Assembly (NCBI GenBank): GCA_037127315.1
Contig: JBBBDQ010000350.1
Location: 5,422,501-5,486,500 of the forward strand
Length of the DNA stretch: 64,000 nucleotides
DNA from: Ascarosepion bandense
Lineage: Eukaryota; Mollusca; Cephalopoda; Sepiida; Sepiidae
Direction: 5' to 3'
Below are positions 43,836-55,479 of this stretch, in pieces. Both the position numbers and the translations under genes were made by a program. The notes below the pieces were generated by a model, which was not told where the DNA came from, ran no database searches, and saw only the letters and a program-made list of their open reading frames with translations. How positions within the stretch are numbered: position 1 is the first letter of the stretch; each line of letters begins with the position of its first letter.

Positions 43836-44193
43836 TTTTAAAAAAGTCACAATATACTGGCCGTATATGGAGATTAAGAATATACTTACTGGCAGCAAAT
43901 TTTATACAAGGAACAACAGCAAATAATAGTATAACTAAAATAATAGCTAAAACAAGTTAACTGTTTAACCGAAACCAAAAGTGCTTTGGACAATTAACAC
44001 ATAAAAAGCACAATAAAACCTATAGTATTTTGTCAGCCTTTTCAGCAAAATATTTATTAAACAATGATTGCTGAGAAACTACACACACACACGCATACAC
44101 ACACACATTATATATTAGGTTATTTCAAAAATAATGCCCACTCGAAGTGCTATATTTTGAAAAGCCATTTTAACATAGTATTCACAGTATATA

Positions 44194-44490
44194 CGAGGGT
44201 CATTCAATAAACAAGGTGAATTTTTCGGTATAAGGACTTCTACGAGGGTCATTCAATAAATAAGGTGAATTTTTCGGTATAAGGACTTCTACGAGGGTCA
44301 TTCAATAAATAAGGTGAATTTTTCGGTATAAGGACTTCTACGAGGGTCATTCAATAAATAAGGTGAATTTTTCGGTATAAGGACTTCTACGAGGGTCATT
44401 CAATAAATAAGGTGAATTTTTCGGTATAAGGACTTCTACGAGGGTCATTCAATAAATAAGGTGAATTTTTCGGTATAAGGACTTCTGATA
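44194..44490 (+). repeat. Left terminal array, 6 x 49 bp
   Basis: Units are nearly identical (GGACTTCTACGAGGGTC junctions), suggesting younger amplification than the 6-9 kb arrays. Confidence 0.92.
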
Positions 44491-44962
44491 CATATAGAAG
44501 CTTACTTTTTTTTCTTTACTTCTTTTTCAAAGGGACTTAATTTTTTTTGCAGACTGAAAAAAAACTTTGAGAGTTTTGAAGATTAACAAAGATGGCCGAC
44601 CAATAAGCATGCTCCAGGATTGAACAGAGGTCAGTTATCAAGTTTTTGGTTGCTGAAGGGTGTAAACCAGTTCAAATTCATAGGAGAATGTCAACTGTCT
44701 ATGGTGCCACATGTTTCAGCCAAAAAATGTCTACAAGTGAGCTAAATTGTTTAAAGAAGTTTGAAAGTGACGATGAAGTCAAAAGTGCTGTGAGCGATAG
44801 GCTGAGACATCAGTCCAAAGATTTTTACGCTGAGGGAATACGGAAGCTTGTGCACAGATGGAAAAGTGTGTGACACTGCTGGGAGACTACGTTGAAAAAA
44901 AAATTAAGCTTGTATCTGTATTAGAAAAATTCACCTTAGAAAGATTTATTGAATGACCCTCG
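44194..44962 (+). mobile_element. Terminal-array mariner derivative inserted in the cecropia mariner
   Basis: TA flanks at 44192-44193 and 44963-44964. The left end has six tandem 49-bp units beginning CGAGGGTCATTCAATAAA. The right end has one degenerate unit. The middle (44500-44920) keeps the transposase start (PVQIHRRMSTVYGATCFS) joined directly to its C-terminus (KFESDDEVKSAVSDRLRHQS, KDFYAEGIRKLVHRW). All catalytic residues are deleted. Confidence 0.85.
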
Positions 44963-46205
44963 TATTAGGTGAATTTTGGTCAACATAATAATTAATGTTT
45001 GCTCTTTAATAATCTTTAACTTCTTTTTAGACAGAAATATTCTTGAAGCATAGAAACTCTTAATTATGAACATGACGAAACATGATCTTCGTTTACTTTT
45101 CATGCATGAGTTCAAACTTGGGCACAGTGTCTTCCAAACTTCTGCCAAAATCAACAGACCATCAAAATGTTAGAGAAATATCTCAGATGTTTGTTGTCAA
45201 CACAGCAACAATCTCCCGCCATTTTCAAAGAATTGACAAGGTGAAAAATTTCGATAAATGGGTTTCTCACGATCTCAATGAAAATCAAAAACTTGGGCGT
45301 TTTGAAGTACGCTCGATGCCCTTTCTGCGTAACCTTAATGATGTTTTTCTTGACCGAATAGTTACTTGTGATGAAAAGTAGGCCCTTTATGATAATCGTA
45401 AACCATCAGATCAATGGCTTGATCGTGATGAGTCCCCTAAACATTTCCCAAAGCTAAAGTTGCACCATCAAAAGATTTTGGTGACTGTCTGGTGGTTTGC
45501 AATAGGTGTTATTACTACAGCTTTCTGGAAGCCAATCAGAGCATTAATGCAGAGTTTTAATGCAAAGAAATCTGAGGAAAAGCATACAAGCCTGAAAGAA
45601 ATACGACCTGCATTCGTGAATCGACGTTGTTAAATTCTGCTCCACGATAATGCATGGCCACATGTTGCAAAAATGAATCACAGACTTGGGATATGACAGA
45701 TTACCACATATTCTGATTTTTTACCGACAGATTATCATTTTTGTTAGTAATTAAGAACATTTTAAACGGCAAAACTTTTTCCAAACCAGAGGTTGAATCA
45801 GTTTTCAAAGATTTCATTGCATCCCAGCCAATAACATTTCATTAACGAGGAATAAATAATCTTTCCGGTCGATGGCAAAGGTGCATAGATGCTGAAGGCG
45901 TGTATTTTGACTAATTTCAACATTTCTACAGTTAATTTTTCAAGAATAAAAATACGTTTCTGAAATAGGCCATTATTTAGTAACAACCTAATATATATAT
46001 ATATATATATGATAAAATCTAATTTTAGAGTATGCTATATTTATGGGGTACAGTGCTTAATATCAGGGATAGAACGTATGTAAATATAAAATTGGTCATT
46101 CGAGTCAACACCATGAGTCAACAGTCGGTTTCATGTTAAACGCAATTGTCATGTCATGTGCGTTGTGTTTTTGCTCGACTGTTTATATAAACAGGCCAGT
46201 AATTC

Positions 46206-46325
46206 ATTGTAGGTAGTCTACTGTATTGCATTGTGGGTAGTCTATTGTATTGCATTGTGGGTAGTCCACTGTCTTGCGTTGTGGGTAGTCTATTGTATTG
46301 CATTGTGGGTAGCCTATCGTGTTTC
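46206..46325 (+). repeat. Minisatellite, 5 x 24 bp
   Basis: Unit ATTGTGGGTAGTCTATTGTATTGC, written here only by its period; units differ at two to four positions. A TATA-like TTTATATAAACAGG lies just upstream at 46180-46193, so the block may be part of a promoter or LTR. Confidence 0.85.
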
Positions 46326-46329
46326 TTTA

Positions 46330-46960
46330 ACGGATGTTTTGTTCAACGTTAACAGCTTCGAATGATTCGAGGGGCAATTGACTGGGAATAACTGTGGGTT
46401 GAAATGCAGTTTTTGGACTATTTATAGTGTTGCTAGCCAACTTTTATTTATTTATTATTATTTTTCTTGGTTGTTATTACTACGTTTTCTTGTGTTTATA
46501 TATGCTTACGTGGTTTGTTAATTTGTTATATTATTTACTTAGTAAATTTGTTTTTATGTTTGAATTTGTTTATTTTACTTGTTTTTCTTTATCTATTTTC
46601 TTTATTTGTTTTCATTTATTCTGATTCGTTCTCAGTTTTCCATTTTTAAGTAACGAAGTAAAACTTTGGTTTTGTGTCTGCATTTTGAGATGAGTTCTGA
46701 GCGTTCATTTAACAGTTTGTTTTCGTCTGAGAAGGTAATTATAGTCATTATTTCATCCAGGAAGAGTTTACACTTTTTGAATTTATTGTTGTAGGCCGTT
46801 TTTTTCCCTTATTTTCTATGATATTGTTTTTGTTTTTTAATCTCCCAGTTATGTATTGTGCTGTTCGCGTATTTACTATTTATAAAGTACGTTTTGGTGC
46901 ATATATTTTTGTTTACAAGGTTTTAAATTTACTCCTAATTATATTCTTTCTTCGTTATTT
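46330..46960. other. AT-rich spacer
   Basis: Frames here are hydrophobic because of T-richness. No gene supported. Confidence 0.4.
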
Positions 46961-46961
46961 G

Positions 46962-46963
<2 letters not shown>

Positions 46964-46995
<32 letters not shown>
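46964..46995. repeat. (TA)n microsatellite
   Basis: About 15 units, ending at the pogo-like terminus. Confidence 0.9.
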
Positions 46996-46999
<4 letters not shown>

Positions 47000-47001
<2 letters not shown>

Positions 47002-47917
47002 GTTGAATCTACAGTATGCGACCCTCTTCGTCAGCGACTACCTGCTGTTAACGACCGCTTTTCTATGCACAGATCTGCTAATGTTAATTGACCCTTAGTG
47101 AGCGACCACCTCCAGAACGTGACCAGCGACTAACGTGAACAGGTGAAAATCACTGATCAATCGACAGCTTAAAAAATCCATTTTGGTCGTACACTGCGAA
47201 CTTCTAAATTAGGAGAAACTAAATGAATAATCTATTTCATTTTCCTTTGATCTAAGTTAGGAACTCTTCCTCATTGTTTTGTTATTGTAGTGTTGTATCA
47301 AACTGTTATTTCTTGTTGAAATGTACATTGCCTGAGTTCACCACCCGGTCAAATATCGGCCGTTTTGTACATGTATTGCATTTGACATGTTCAAAGGATT
47401 TATCGCAGTCTCTGTACTAACTTGTATAAATACAGGGATTGGGAAAATTACAATTATGTCTCTTTCTCAAATGTCTATCTCTTTTGTTCCTTTATTTTTT
47501 GTGTATCCTTCTACTCTATTTCTATCTGTGTATATCTATATCTATCTCTCTGTTACTCTATTCCCACCTACGATCGCTGCCATTTTTGTATGTCTTTTTT
47601 TTCATGTATTATCGCAGATTATTTTTTGCTATCACTCACTTTTAAGAAAAAAGCTGAAACCGTATAATTATAAGTCCACTTAATAAATATTTTGGCCTCT
47701 TGTTGACCGTTGTAATTACGTTTTTTAAAATTTTAAAATGAATTATGCTGAATCAATTTCTTTAAAGTTTAGCCATTTTCTTATGTTCTCATTTATTTAT
47801 TCCCAGATTACATGGTAAACTTCTAATATGTACATTCTGATAAGTGGAATATCCGTTCTTGGCGTAAATGGGTCATGGCTATAAGCCTTTATTAAGCGAC
47901 CACTTGCCGTATGGTTC

Positions 47918-47922
<5 letters not shown>
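47000..47922. mobile_element. Pogo/Tigger-like non-autonomous element
   Basis: The left end CAGTTGAATCTACAGTATGCG with GACCACCTCC-type motifs and the right end complement TAGTGGAACCATACGGCAAG share the CAGTNGAAYC terminal pattern. Both flanks are TA-rich. AGCGACCAC occurs near both ends. No transposase frame is visible inside. Confidence 0.6.

Positions 47923-47923
<1 letters not shown>

Positions 47924-47952
<29 letters not shown>
47924..47952. repeat. (TA)n microsatellite
   Basis: About 14 units directly after the pogo-like right end. Confidence 0.9.
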
Positions 47953-47955
<3 letters not shown>

Positions 47956-48094
47956 CGTATTTTCCGGAAAATGTGTTGGAAATTTACGCACAATCTTCCA
48001 AATTGGCGGTTTTCATTTTCATGTTGTTATCTAAGTGTATGTCTGTGTGTGAATGTATAGAAAAAAAACACATCGTCTTCAGATAAATTTTAAT

Positions 48095-48131
48095 ACACAC
48101 GTATACACACACACATACACACAGACATACA

Positions 48132-48170
<39 letters not shown>

Positions 48171-48171
48171 C

Positions 48172-48198
<27 letters not shown>
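48095..48198. repeat. (CA)n microsatellite, imperfect
   Basis: About 100 bases of CA with TA interruptions. The minus-strand Cys-Val frame over it is an artefact. Confidence 0.95.
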
Positions 48199-48199
<1 letters not shown>

Positions 48200-48202
<3 letters not shown>

Positions 48203-48600
48203 TGGCCATTTAATTAATTAACCGTGAACCTTTGTATTCTTACACAATTTTATTAATAAGGTAATGTCGTATCAGCAATTTTAAACATGGCTGAATTTCA
48301 TTTCTTGCATTAGTATCGGAAAAAAAATTGAATAAAGTTTTTATTCGGTATGGTATGACAAACGCGCAGGTTTAAGGATTTTCAAAACTGCTGATATTCT
48401 AAGATTTTTATGAATAACGACCGTTTGGTTTTATAGAGAATAGTCAGAAAAGATTTTAAAATTCCAGTGATCGGAAATTCTGTGCATGAAAATCCCTTGT
48501 AGTAGGTGAATGACCAGATTTTTTCAAACTGATAGAATTTTAATAGTAACTTGAATAAGCACTATTTACAAACGAAAACGGAAAAACACCGATAAACGCG
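48200..48600. other. Unannotated spacer
   Basis: No gene or repeat recognised. Confidence 0.3.
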
Positions 48601-48607
48601 CAATTTT

Positions 48608-49205
48608 TTTTTTTTTTTATATATATAAGCGTTTCACCCCGAGCAAGGCATGTCACTACTGTGCAGGGGGCTACGTAGAGTGGAGAAAGGCTGATTAAAT
48701 ATAGGAAATGACAGAGGGTGGGTGATAGGCGGGTAAGGATTTGGGTAGATGAGAGTGCTGTGAGAATAGTTGGGAGTTAGTGTGATAGGAGGTGTCTATT
48801 GACCCTACATTTAAACACCTGGAGATTGTAACTGTCGGGAAAGCAGACTTGTGGAAGGGAGTTCCACAGGCGGGAAGCGCGAGAAAAGAAGCTGTTGGAG
48901 TAGAATTTACGGTTACATCGTATTTGTTTAACTGTAAAAGGGTGGGACCTAGTTGCTAATCTAGTATCTCGTGTAAATTCGTGCTTAGACGGCACCAGTG
49001 ATCTAAGCTCATCGGAGCGGAAGCCATGAAAGTACTTGTAGAAGAGGCACAGGGAAGCCACATCACGCCGGTGTGAGAGCGGCTGCAGCCGGTCTGCCAA
49101 GTCAGTATCAACCACGTTACAGATCCTCCTTTGTATTTTGTCAAGAAGCCCAAGGAGAGCAGCAGGGGCACCCGACCAGATATGGCAGCAATATTCAATA
49201 CATTG
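48608..49205 (-). mobile_element. LINE-A 3' end, best preserved C-terminus
   Basis: An open frame of 112 codons (49115-48777) gives the intact C-terminal cassette: DTDLADRLQPLSHRRDVASL, FYKYFHGFRSDEL, RLATRSHPFTVKQIRC, SRASRLWNSLPQVCFPD and FKCRVNRH, then the natural stop. The 3' UTR runs to CTCGGGGTGAAACG and a poly-A (T-run at 48606-48619). Truncated 5' at IEYCCHIWSG. Confidence 0.85.
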
Positions 49206-49489
49206 AACCTTGAAACAGATGTGTTAGAGCAATAGAAAACCATGTCGGGTGCTATTTATGTTAGATTAAAAAGAACACAAAACTAGGGATAGAATTTGCT
49301 CAGGTTCTCACAAATTGGATAATAAAAGATTGTCATAAAATCGCCTGGTCTGGTAAGTTTTATTTTCAGATTCGACATTTGGATGGTAGGGCTAGAACTT
49401 TTGTAAATAATAGCATACATCCATCCTGTTTTGTATCAATGATGCAAACAGTAGTTGTATAATAGTATCGGGTATATTTTCATGCCTTA

Positions 49490-50110
49490 CTAGGGGTTAG
49501 TATCTGTCATGCTGATGGAAGGGAGAGAGGGTTCTTTGAGATGATTAATGGAGAGCAGTTTTGTTTTAGAAGCGTTAAAATAAAGACTCTATCCGTTGAC
49601 CTAATTAAAAATAGACTAAAGGTGGTTTTGGACATCAGCTGCTAATTTAACCTCATTGAACTGATCAGGCTTACTATCAACAGGTGCAAATTGGTTGTGC
49701 CATTAGCGTAGATGCCAAGTTGAGAGCTGCTGTCATCGGGAAAAGTCATTTATGAAAATTCAAAACAGAATAGGACCAAGAATATAGCTTTAAAGAACAC
49801 CCGCGTTATTGCGGAAGGATCTAGTCGAGTGGCCATTCAGAATAAGTTTCATTTCACGATCTGATAGGAAAGAATGGATCAGTTCCAAAATTTGTACGGC
49901 GAAACCGTAACTGCTTGTAGAGAAGGTCTGTATACCAAACCCCGGCGAAAACATCCGAGATGTCCAACGATACAGCCCGGGCTTCAAAATTCTTATCTAG
50001 AACTTGATAGACTCTTTCTGAAATTATCATCAGTATATTAACTTGGAGTAACGAAGCCATATTTCGTATAAGAAACTAGGCGCCACGTATTTAATCGGTT
50101 CTTTAAAATT
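49490..50110 (-). mobile_element. LINE reverse transcriptase palm fragment
   Basis: The minus strand reads RAVSLDISDVFAGVWYTDLL (motif A, normally DISKAFDRVWH), then after a frameshift ILELIHSFLSDREMKLILNG and SFRNNAGVLQSYILGPILF (motif B, normally GVPQGSILGP). GIYANGTTN follows, the catalytic YADD box with both aspartates lost. It is likely the upstream part of a LINE-A relative. It abuts but is not continuous with the tail at 48.6-49.2 kb. Confidence 0.72.
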
Positions 50111-50334
50111 GGATTGGTTTTAAAAAGAGTTCCTTGGATTTGTCACTATTGACAGAGGTTTACATTTAAGCCTAAACAAAATTTTGAATATGATTCCAGA
50201 TCCACATAGCTTGTAATGTTTTTAATACACTACCTTTCTCTCATAATTGACTTTTTAATGCAATAAGTATCTACGATAGTGAATTGCTTAACGATGTGAT
50301 TTCTGAATCTATTTGCAGTAAACTAAATTTTCAA

Positions 50335-50641
50335 TATGTGCGTCGTGGTGCAGTGGATATCGACTCGGAACGAGAAATTGGGAAGCCGAGTTCGAATTCC
50401 AGTCGAATTTCTTACATTCACTTACGCGCAAATACCCTTGGGAAAGGTATTAATCCGTCTATTCCCTCCAGTTATGGGTTAAATAACAGGACAGATTGGG
50501 TTCTGTAGCCTTGGTCGGCAACCAGTCTACTACAGAAAGCAATGGCAACCTACTGCGGGATAATCTTCTGCCCAGTCAGCCATGTCTCTTCCGAGACATG
50601 ATCGCCCAAGCGTGTATCACGTATTGCACTTAACTGATGAT
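50335..50641 (+). mobile_element. tRNA-derived SINE, nearly full length
   Basis: From ATGTGCGTCGTGGTGCAGTG, B box GAGTTCGAATTCCAG, to CACTTAACTGATGATGA. The body is complete. Confidence 0.87.
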
Positions 50642-51129
50642 GACTGCAAGAATGTTCTTGTACCAGGCCTGATCTGACTACATCATCAAATGAATAACCA
50701 TGGATAAAACTAGTTGTAGAAAATCTTCTCGATTTCAAAATTCAATTATCGGTTTTAATTAACAGTCATTGTTCTTTTGAAATGTAAAGAAAAGTTTAGG
50801 TGATTATGGTGTCCAGTGAATATCTTTTGGAAAAATGAATTCGCACAAAGGTCTAGGGTTACAACAGATCCTAACAAATCTTCTTTTGTGTTCTGATGGC
50901 GTTTTGGCAAACGTCAAGTGTTTAAATCTCAAACGCCAGCAGCTTCTTGAAAGAGACATTGTAAAAGAATGAGTGGCACTGACTTAATGAACGACGGATT
51001 ACAGTGGCCAAGACTAAAATATCGGAAAGAGAAAATATGACTTCGTAGCGAGAAAGTTAATGAGATGTTGTTTGATTTGTGAAAAGGTTAACCTGTCTGA
51101 TGATAGTAGAGACAATGATCGGAACGGAG

Positions 51130-51400
51130 GCAGGAAAAGGTAGTGAAGGGTGTAAGGGAAATTAGCAAACGGTGAGGAAAGCAGAAAAAGGGGAGAGAAA
51201 GAAAAAGAGAACATTGAAGTTAAAAGAGAATGAAGAAAGAAGCAAGTGGTTTGAGTTGCGAGAGAGGAAAATGAAAGAAAATCAAGAGAGAAAGAGAGGA
51301 AGAAAAAGAGGATGGAAATTTTTTAAAAAATGTGAAACTAATTAACATGATGATAAAAAAAAACAAGTAAAAAGAGATAAAACGAGAGAAAAGAATCCAT
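51130..51400 (+). repeat. Purine-rich tract
   Basis: About 270 bases dominated by GA-rich text with few pyrimidines on the plus strand. No mirror symmetry was confirmed. Confidence 0.7.
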
Positions 51401-51419
51401 ATGACACGCGACACTGTAG

Positions 51420-52214
51420 AGTATAGGTTAACGAGCTTGTCCCGCCAAGCCGTATGACAAAAGTGAGATTTCTAATGATTAGCCGATATATGTGGCTTTT
51501 TGTTTTAATAAAAATCAGATCGTTAAGTCATTTTATTATTAGTTTACTTGAAAATCTACCTTAGATCTACCACAGGATTTTGATCCTAAACGCACTCCTC
51601 GAATTGTGGCATTTTGAAAACAAATACATATATTAAAAGTCGAGAATCTTAATAAATTATTTACATTTAAACTAATGTCTTAATTTTTCTTTATTATCAC
51701 GTTTCAGCTGTTATGAGCCCCCTCCCTTTCTTCAGATGTCCTTCGATCCAGATAACATTTTATGGAATTTCAAAAAAAACTTTTATTCAATCAACGGATG
51801 CAGACTCTTCTTGTCACGCTGGCCATGTGTAGAGATATCTCATCTTGCACTTTTTAATACTGCTTAGTTATTTCTAATCTAATTTACTACACGAAACTAA
51901 AGAAACAATTATCATGGCACCAAACTAATGCTTCAATCCACCAGGCTATTATTCTGTGGGACAATCCTGAATCTGGAATTTGAAATCTTCAACTTAATAT
52001 TCTTATTACTCTGCCTGTTTCGTCACCGCTTCTGTTTATCCATTGCTGCTGGTGAAACCTTGTCGGTCTTCTCAACTGTTTCTCGTCTCTTATTAATAGT
52101 TCCCATAAGAAATCATCATAACATCATACAATCGAAACCGAAGCAGAAGAAATCAAAATGTAATTCAAATCACATTTCAGTCTAGACTACACTAGGCTGA
52201 AGATATTCGAGGAA
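51420..52214. other. Unannotated spacer
   Basis: An 85-codon frame at 51928-52185 shows no recognised domain. Nothing else found. Confidence 0.35.
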
Positions 52215-52230
52215 ATTGAATATACACCAA

Positions 52231-52256
52231 TATAACACATCACTCGATGTGTTATA
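52231..52256. repeat. Perfect hairpin
   Basis: TATAACACATC - ACTC - GATGTGTTATA forms an 11-bp stem about 150 bases upstream of a mariner gene. Confidence 0.8.
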
Positions 52257-52394
52257 TCACTCAAGTGCCGAGCTTGACATATAGTTGGCGGCACTAATAA
52301 AAAATCCATATGATTTTTATGATGTGTTCAAATAGCAAATGACAAAATTTGGACCCAGTCGGATTATTAGTCTACAAATTACAATTGTTTAAAT

Positions 52395-53420
52395 AAAGCT
52401 ACTGTTGAAAATTTTCAAAACAGTGGAAAAATACTGTTCAAGCAAAGCAATGGCTTGATAAGTGTTATTCGGGCTCTGATCCGTCGGAAACAACGGTTAA
52501 GAGGTGGTATGCTGACATTAAACGTTTATTTCAACCAAAATTGGCAGTTGCCCCGGAAAACACCAAAAAGTTCACAAACTCGTTTTGGCCAATCACAAAT
52601 TGAAGTTGCGTGATATAGCAGAAGAGTTGAACATATCAGAAGGCAGTGTATTCACCATTTTGCATGAACATTTGTCAATGAGAAAGCTGTATTCAAAGTG
52701 GGTGCCGCGTTTGCTCACAGTCGATCAAAAGCAACAAGGCGTCGACGATTCAGAGCGTTGTGTGCAACTGTTTCAACGCAACAAGAAGGAACTTTAGTGT
52801 AAATATGTGACAATGGATGAAACATCATTTCACTTGTTTCAAATCGGCAGACAGCTGAGTGGACAGCAACAGGTGAAAGCCCTCCAAAGTTACCAATGAC
52901 GTAAACATCATCAGGCAATTTTTTGACGTCATATTTTGGGATGCTCAAGGTATTTTGCTCATTGATTACCTTCAGAAAGAAAGAACCATCAATAGCGAAT
53001 ATTATATTGCGTTATTGGTGTGTTTGAAGGAAGAAATCGCCCCAAAAATGGCCACAAATAAAGAAGGAAAACGTGATCTATCTCCAAGACAATGCACCGT
53101 GTCACAAGTCGATCGCAACGATGGCAAGACTGCATCAACTGCACTTCGAAATGCATCTGCATCCACGCTATTCTCAGGATCTGGCTCCCAGCAACTACTG
53201 GCTGTTTGCAGACCTCATAATAATGCACCAGGGAAAGAGATTTGGCTCCAATGAAGAAGTGATATCGTAATTCGAAGCGTATTTTGTGGCCAAAGACAAA
53301 TCGTTCTACAAACAAGGAGTCGATGTGTTAGTGAAGCGTTGGAATCAGTGTATCACCATAAAAGGGGCCTATGTTGATAAATAAAGTCGAATTTTGCCGA
53401 AAAGTTGTTGTTTTATTAGT
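52395..53420 (+). pseudogene. Irritans-type mariner transposase, frameshifted
   Basis: Blocks in order are LANHKLKLRDIAEELNISEG (helix-turn-helix), MRKLYSKWVPRLLT, KYVTMDET (first catalytic Asp) and FWDAQGILLIDYLQKERTIN. Then come the LQDNAPCHKS block (second Asp) and YSQDLAPSNYWLFADL, where the third catalytic Asp is Asn. The end reads FGSNEEVI, KDKSFYKQG and RWNQCIT, then a stop. At least five frameshifts and stops. Terminal repeats were not found with confidence. Confidence 0.82.
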
Positions 53421-53507
53421 TAGGCTCGGGATTTATTAAGGGATGTGTTACAGTCTCCAAAGGTAAACACCAACGAAACAAGTGATGTAATTAACGAATA
53501 ATATACT

Positions 53508-53813
53508 AGGATGTGCATTGTGGTGCAGTGGATATCGACTCGGAACAACAAATCGGGAGCCGAGTTCTAATTCCAGTAAAATTTCTTGCATTCACTTACG
53601 CGCAAATACTCTTGGAAAAGGTATTAATCTGTCTCTTTCCTCCAGTTAAAGGTTAAATAACAGGACAGATTGGGTTCCATAGCCTTGGCTGACAACCAGT
53701 CTACCGCAGAAAGCAATGGCAACCTCCTGCGGAATAATCTTCTACCCAGTCAGTCATGTTTCTTCGAGACATGATCGCCCAAGCGTGTTTCACGTATGGC
53801 ACTTAACTGACTG
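53508..53813 (+). mobile_element. tRNA-derived SINE, full length
   Basis: From AGGATGTGCATTGTGGTGCA to CACTTAACTGACTGA. The B box has one change (GAGTTCTAATTCCAG). Confidence 0.87.
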
Positions 53814-54334
53814 ATACTATAACTTGACATTGATATTGAAGTTTTAGAAATAGCTTAACCTCTGCTTGAATTTTAGAAAATTGCTTCTAAGTTTTATGAA
53901 GGAAATCTGGACTCAGAAAGGTGCTAATTTCTTCTTTTTTTTTCCTAATTGATTCCAATGTAGTTTCTTTGACTAATGATTTTTATGTAGCCCAAAAGTG
54001 GGCTGAAATCGCAATAATTGTCACGTTACGTGATAATCCTAATTTTTGTATCACTTCGACAAGTTACGCCAAGGTATTAGAACCAAAGTAATATAGCATA
54101 ACGCTTTTTATTAAAGAATTTAAAGAAAGTATATTGAACAGTTTCCTTAGTTGTTTCAATATTAAACACACTACGTTTCCCTCAGTCAACACACTTTTGA
54201 TCTCTGCTGATAGCATTAACGGCAAAAATAAAAAAAATTATATTAAAAAAAACAGAAACCATCTAAGTATGGAGTCCGGTTTTATCATAGGCATATGGTA
54301 ATTTGACTTTATGAATTTAAGCAGAGTACTAGAT
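53814..54334. other. Unannotated spacer
   Basis: No gene or repeat recognised. Confidence 0.3.
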
Positions 54335-54588
54335 TAGGATGTACGTTGCTGTGCAGTGGATATCGACTCGGAACGACAAATCGGGTAGCCGAGTTCGAAT
54401 TTCAGTCGAATTCCTTGCATTCACTTTCGCACAAATACACTTGCGAAAGGTATTAATCTGTCTCTTCCTTCCAGTTATGGGATAAATAATAGGACAGACT
54501 GCGGAATAACCATCTGCCCAGTCAGTCATATCTTTTTCGAGACATGATCGCCCAAAGCGTGTATCACGTATGGCACTTAACTGACTGA
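54335..54588 (+). mobile_element. tRNA-derived SINE, short form
   Basis: Complete head and the CACTTAACTGACTGA end, but the central block up to CTGCGGAATAA is deleted, as in the copy at 2.1 kb. Confidence 0.82.
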
Positions 54589-54592
54589 CCAA

Positions 54593-54848
54593 ATTAGGAT
54601 GTATCTTGTGGTGCAATGGCTATCGAAAGAGCAGTGTGCGAATTTTTCTCGAGTTTGTTATATTCCTTTACACACGAATACCCTTGATATGAATTCATTT
54701 CTTCTTACCCCAGCTATGGCTGAAATAAGAGGACAAACTAAGTTTTTAGCTTTGATTGGCAACCAGTCTACTGCAGAATGAAATATGGCAACCTACTTCA
54801 GGAAAAATATGACCGAACCTATTTCGCGTATGGAACTTAAATAACTAG
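54593..54848 (+). mobile_element. tRNA-derived SINE, divergent, in tandem with the previous copy
   Basis: It starts TTAGGATGTATCTTGTGGTGC only a few bases after the previous SINE and has degenerate body blocks (GCAACCAGTCTACTGCAG). ATTAGGATG precedes both copies, so they may have inserted at the same site. Confidence 0.7.
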
Positions 54849-54864
54849 ATTGGCAGCAAACTCT

Positions 54865-55145
54865 CATCACTTTAAAGCTGAAATGTTTAGATGTAACCGT
54901 AAGTTTTATGCTAACAGTTCCTTCCTTCGTACTTATCACCTGTGAGCCTCTCTTTCGTCTTCTTGTTTCCTAGTCAAATTTAATCTTCAAAAATTGCAAT
55001 ATCAATCGTTATCCTCTGCCTTTATAATTTTTGTTTTTTTTATTGTTCCTTCTCCTTAATAGTTTTTTCTTCTCATATTCTATAACAATGTGTAACCGCT
55101 TCTGTCGCAGTGGATTTATTACCTTGCTTGAGGTGAAATGATTAA
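54865..55145 (+). mobile_element. LINE-A 3' tail
   Basis: HFKAEMFRCNRKFYANSSFL-like text, then the 3' UTR and the end TACCTTGCTTGAGGTGAAATG. Confidence 0.65.
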
Positions 55146-55479
55146 ACAAAAATCTATATAAACTGGTATATTTGAAGTGTATTACAAAATGAAGATGATG
55201 AGAGAAAAGGTGAAGAATTTAGTCAAACTGATGATGCCAAAGAGAACATGAGCTATTTCTAGTGAAACGCGTCTTTGACGAAAAAATTCCCTACTTTGTC
55301 TGATTAGTTTCACTTTTGTTTCGGAGTCCATTATGTATCGTGTGTAGATTGTTAACTTAAAGTGTTTTTCGTTAAACGTGAAAATGAGTTATAATACGAT
55401 GCATTTTTGTCATTTAATGCATTTTTATTACTGAAAAGTTAAAATGTTATACAAACAGCAAAAACGATATGTGCTGTTT

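Larger units (their letters stand above)
44115..45991 (+). mobile_element. Cecropia-type mariner (DD34D), decayed and interrupted
   Basis: The termini are TTAGGTTATTTCAAAAATAATG on the left and CATTATTTAGTAACAACCTAA on the right, flanked by TA (44113-44114, 45992-45993). The transposase remnant spans 45072-45900. It shows KWVSHDLNENQKLGRFEV, FLDRIVTCDEK (first catalytic Asp), QWLDRDESPKHFPK, VTVWW and LLHDNAWPHVA (second Asp), then DFLPTDYHF where the third Asp is kept. Stops interrupt it. This matches the mariner type known from the Hsmar1/cecropia group. Confidence 0.82.

Noticed and set aside
47984..48202. Cys/Val-rich frame on the minus strand
   Set aside because: It lies over a (CA)n microsatellite.
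48608..50110. One continuous LINE from palm to 3' end
   Set aside because: Between about 49205 and 49490 the expected protein segment is missing and the frames do not connect, so I list two fragments.
51130..51400. Triplex-forming mirror repeat
   Set aside because: The tract is purine-rich but I could not find clear mirror symmetry.
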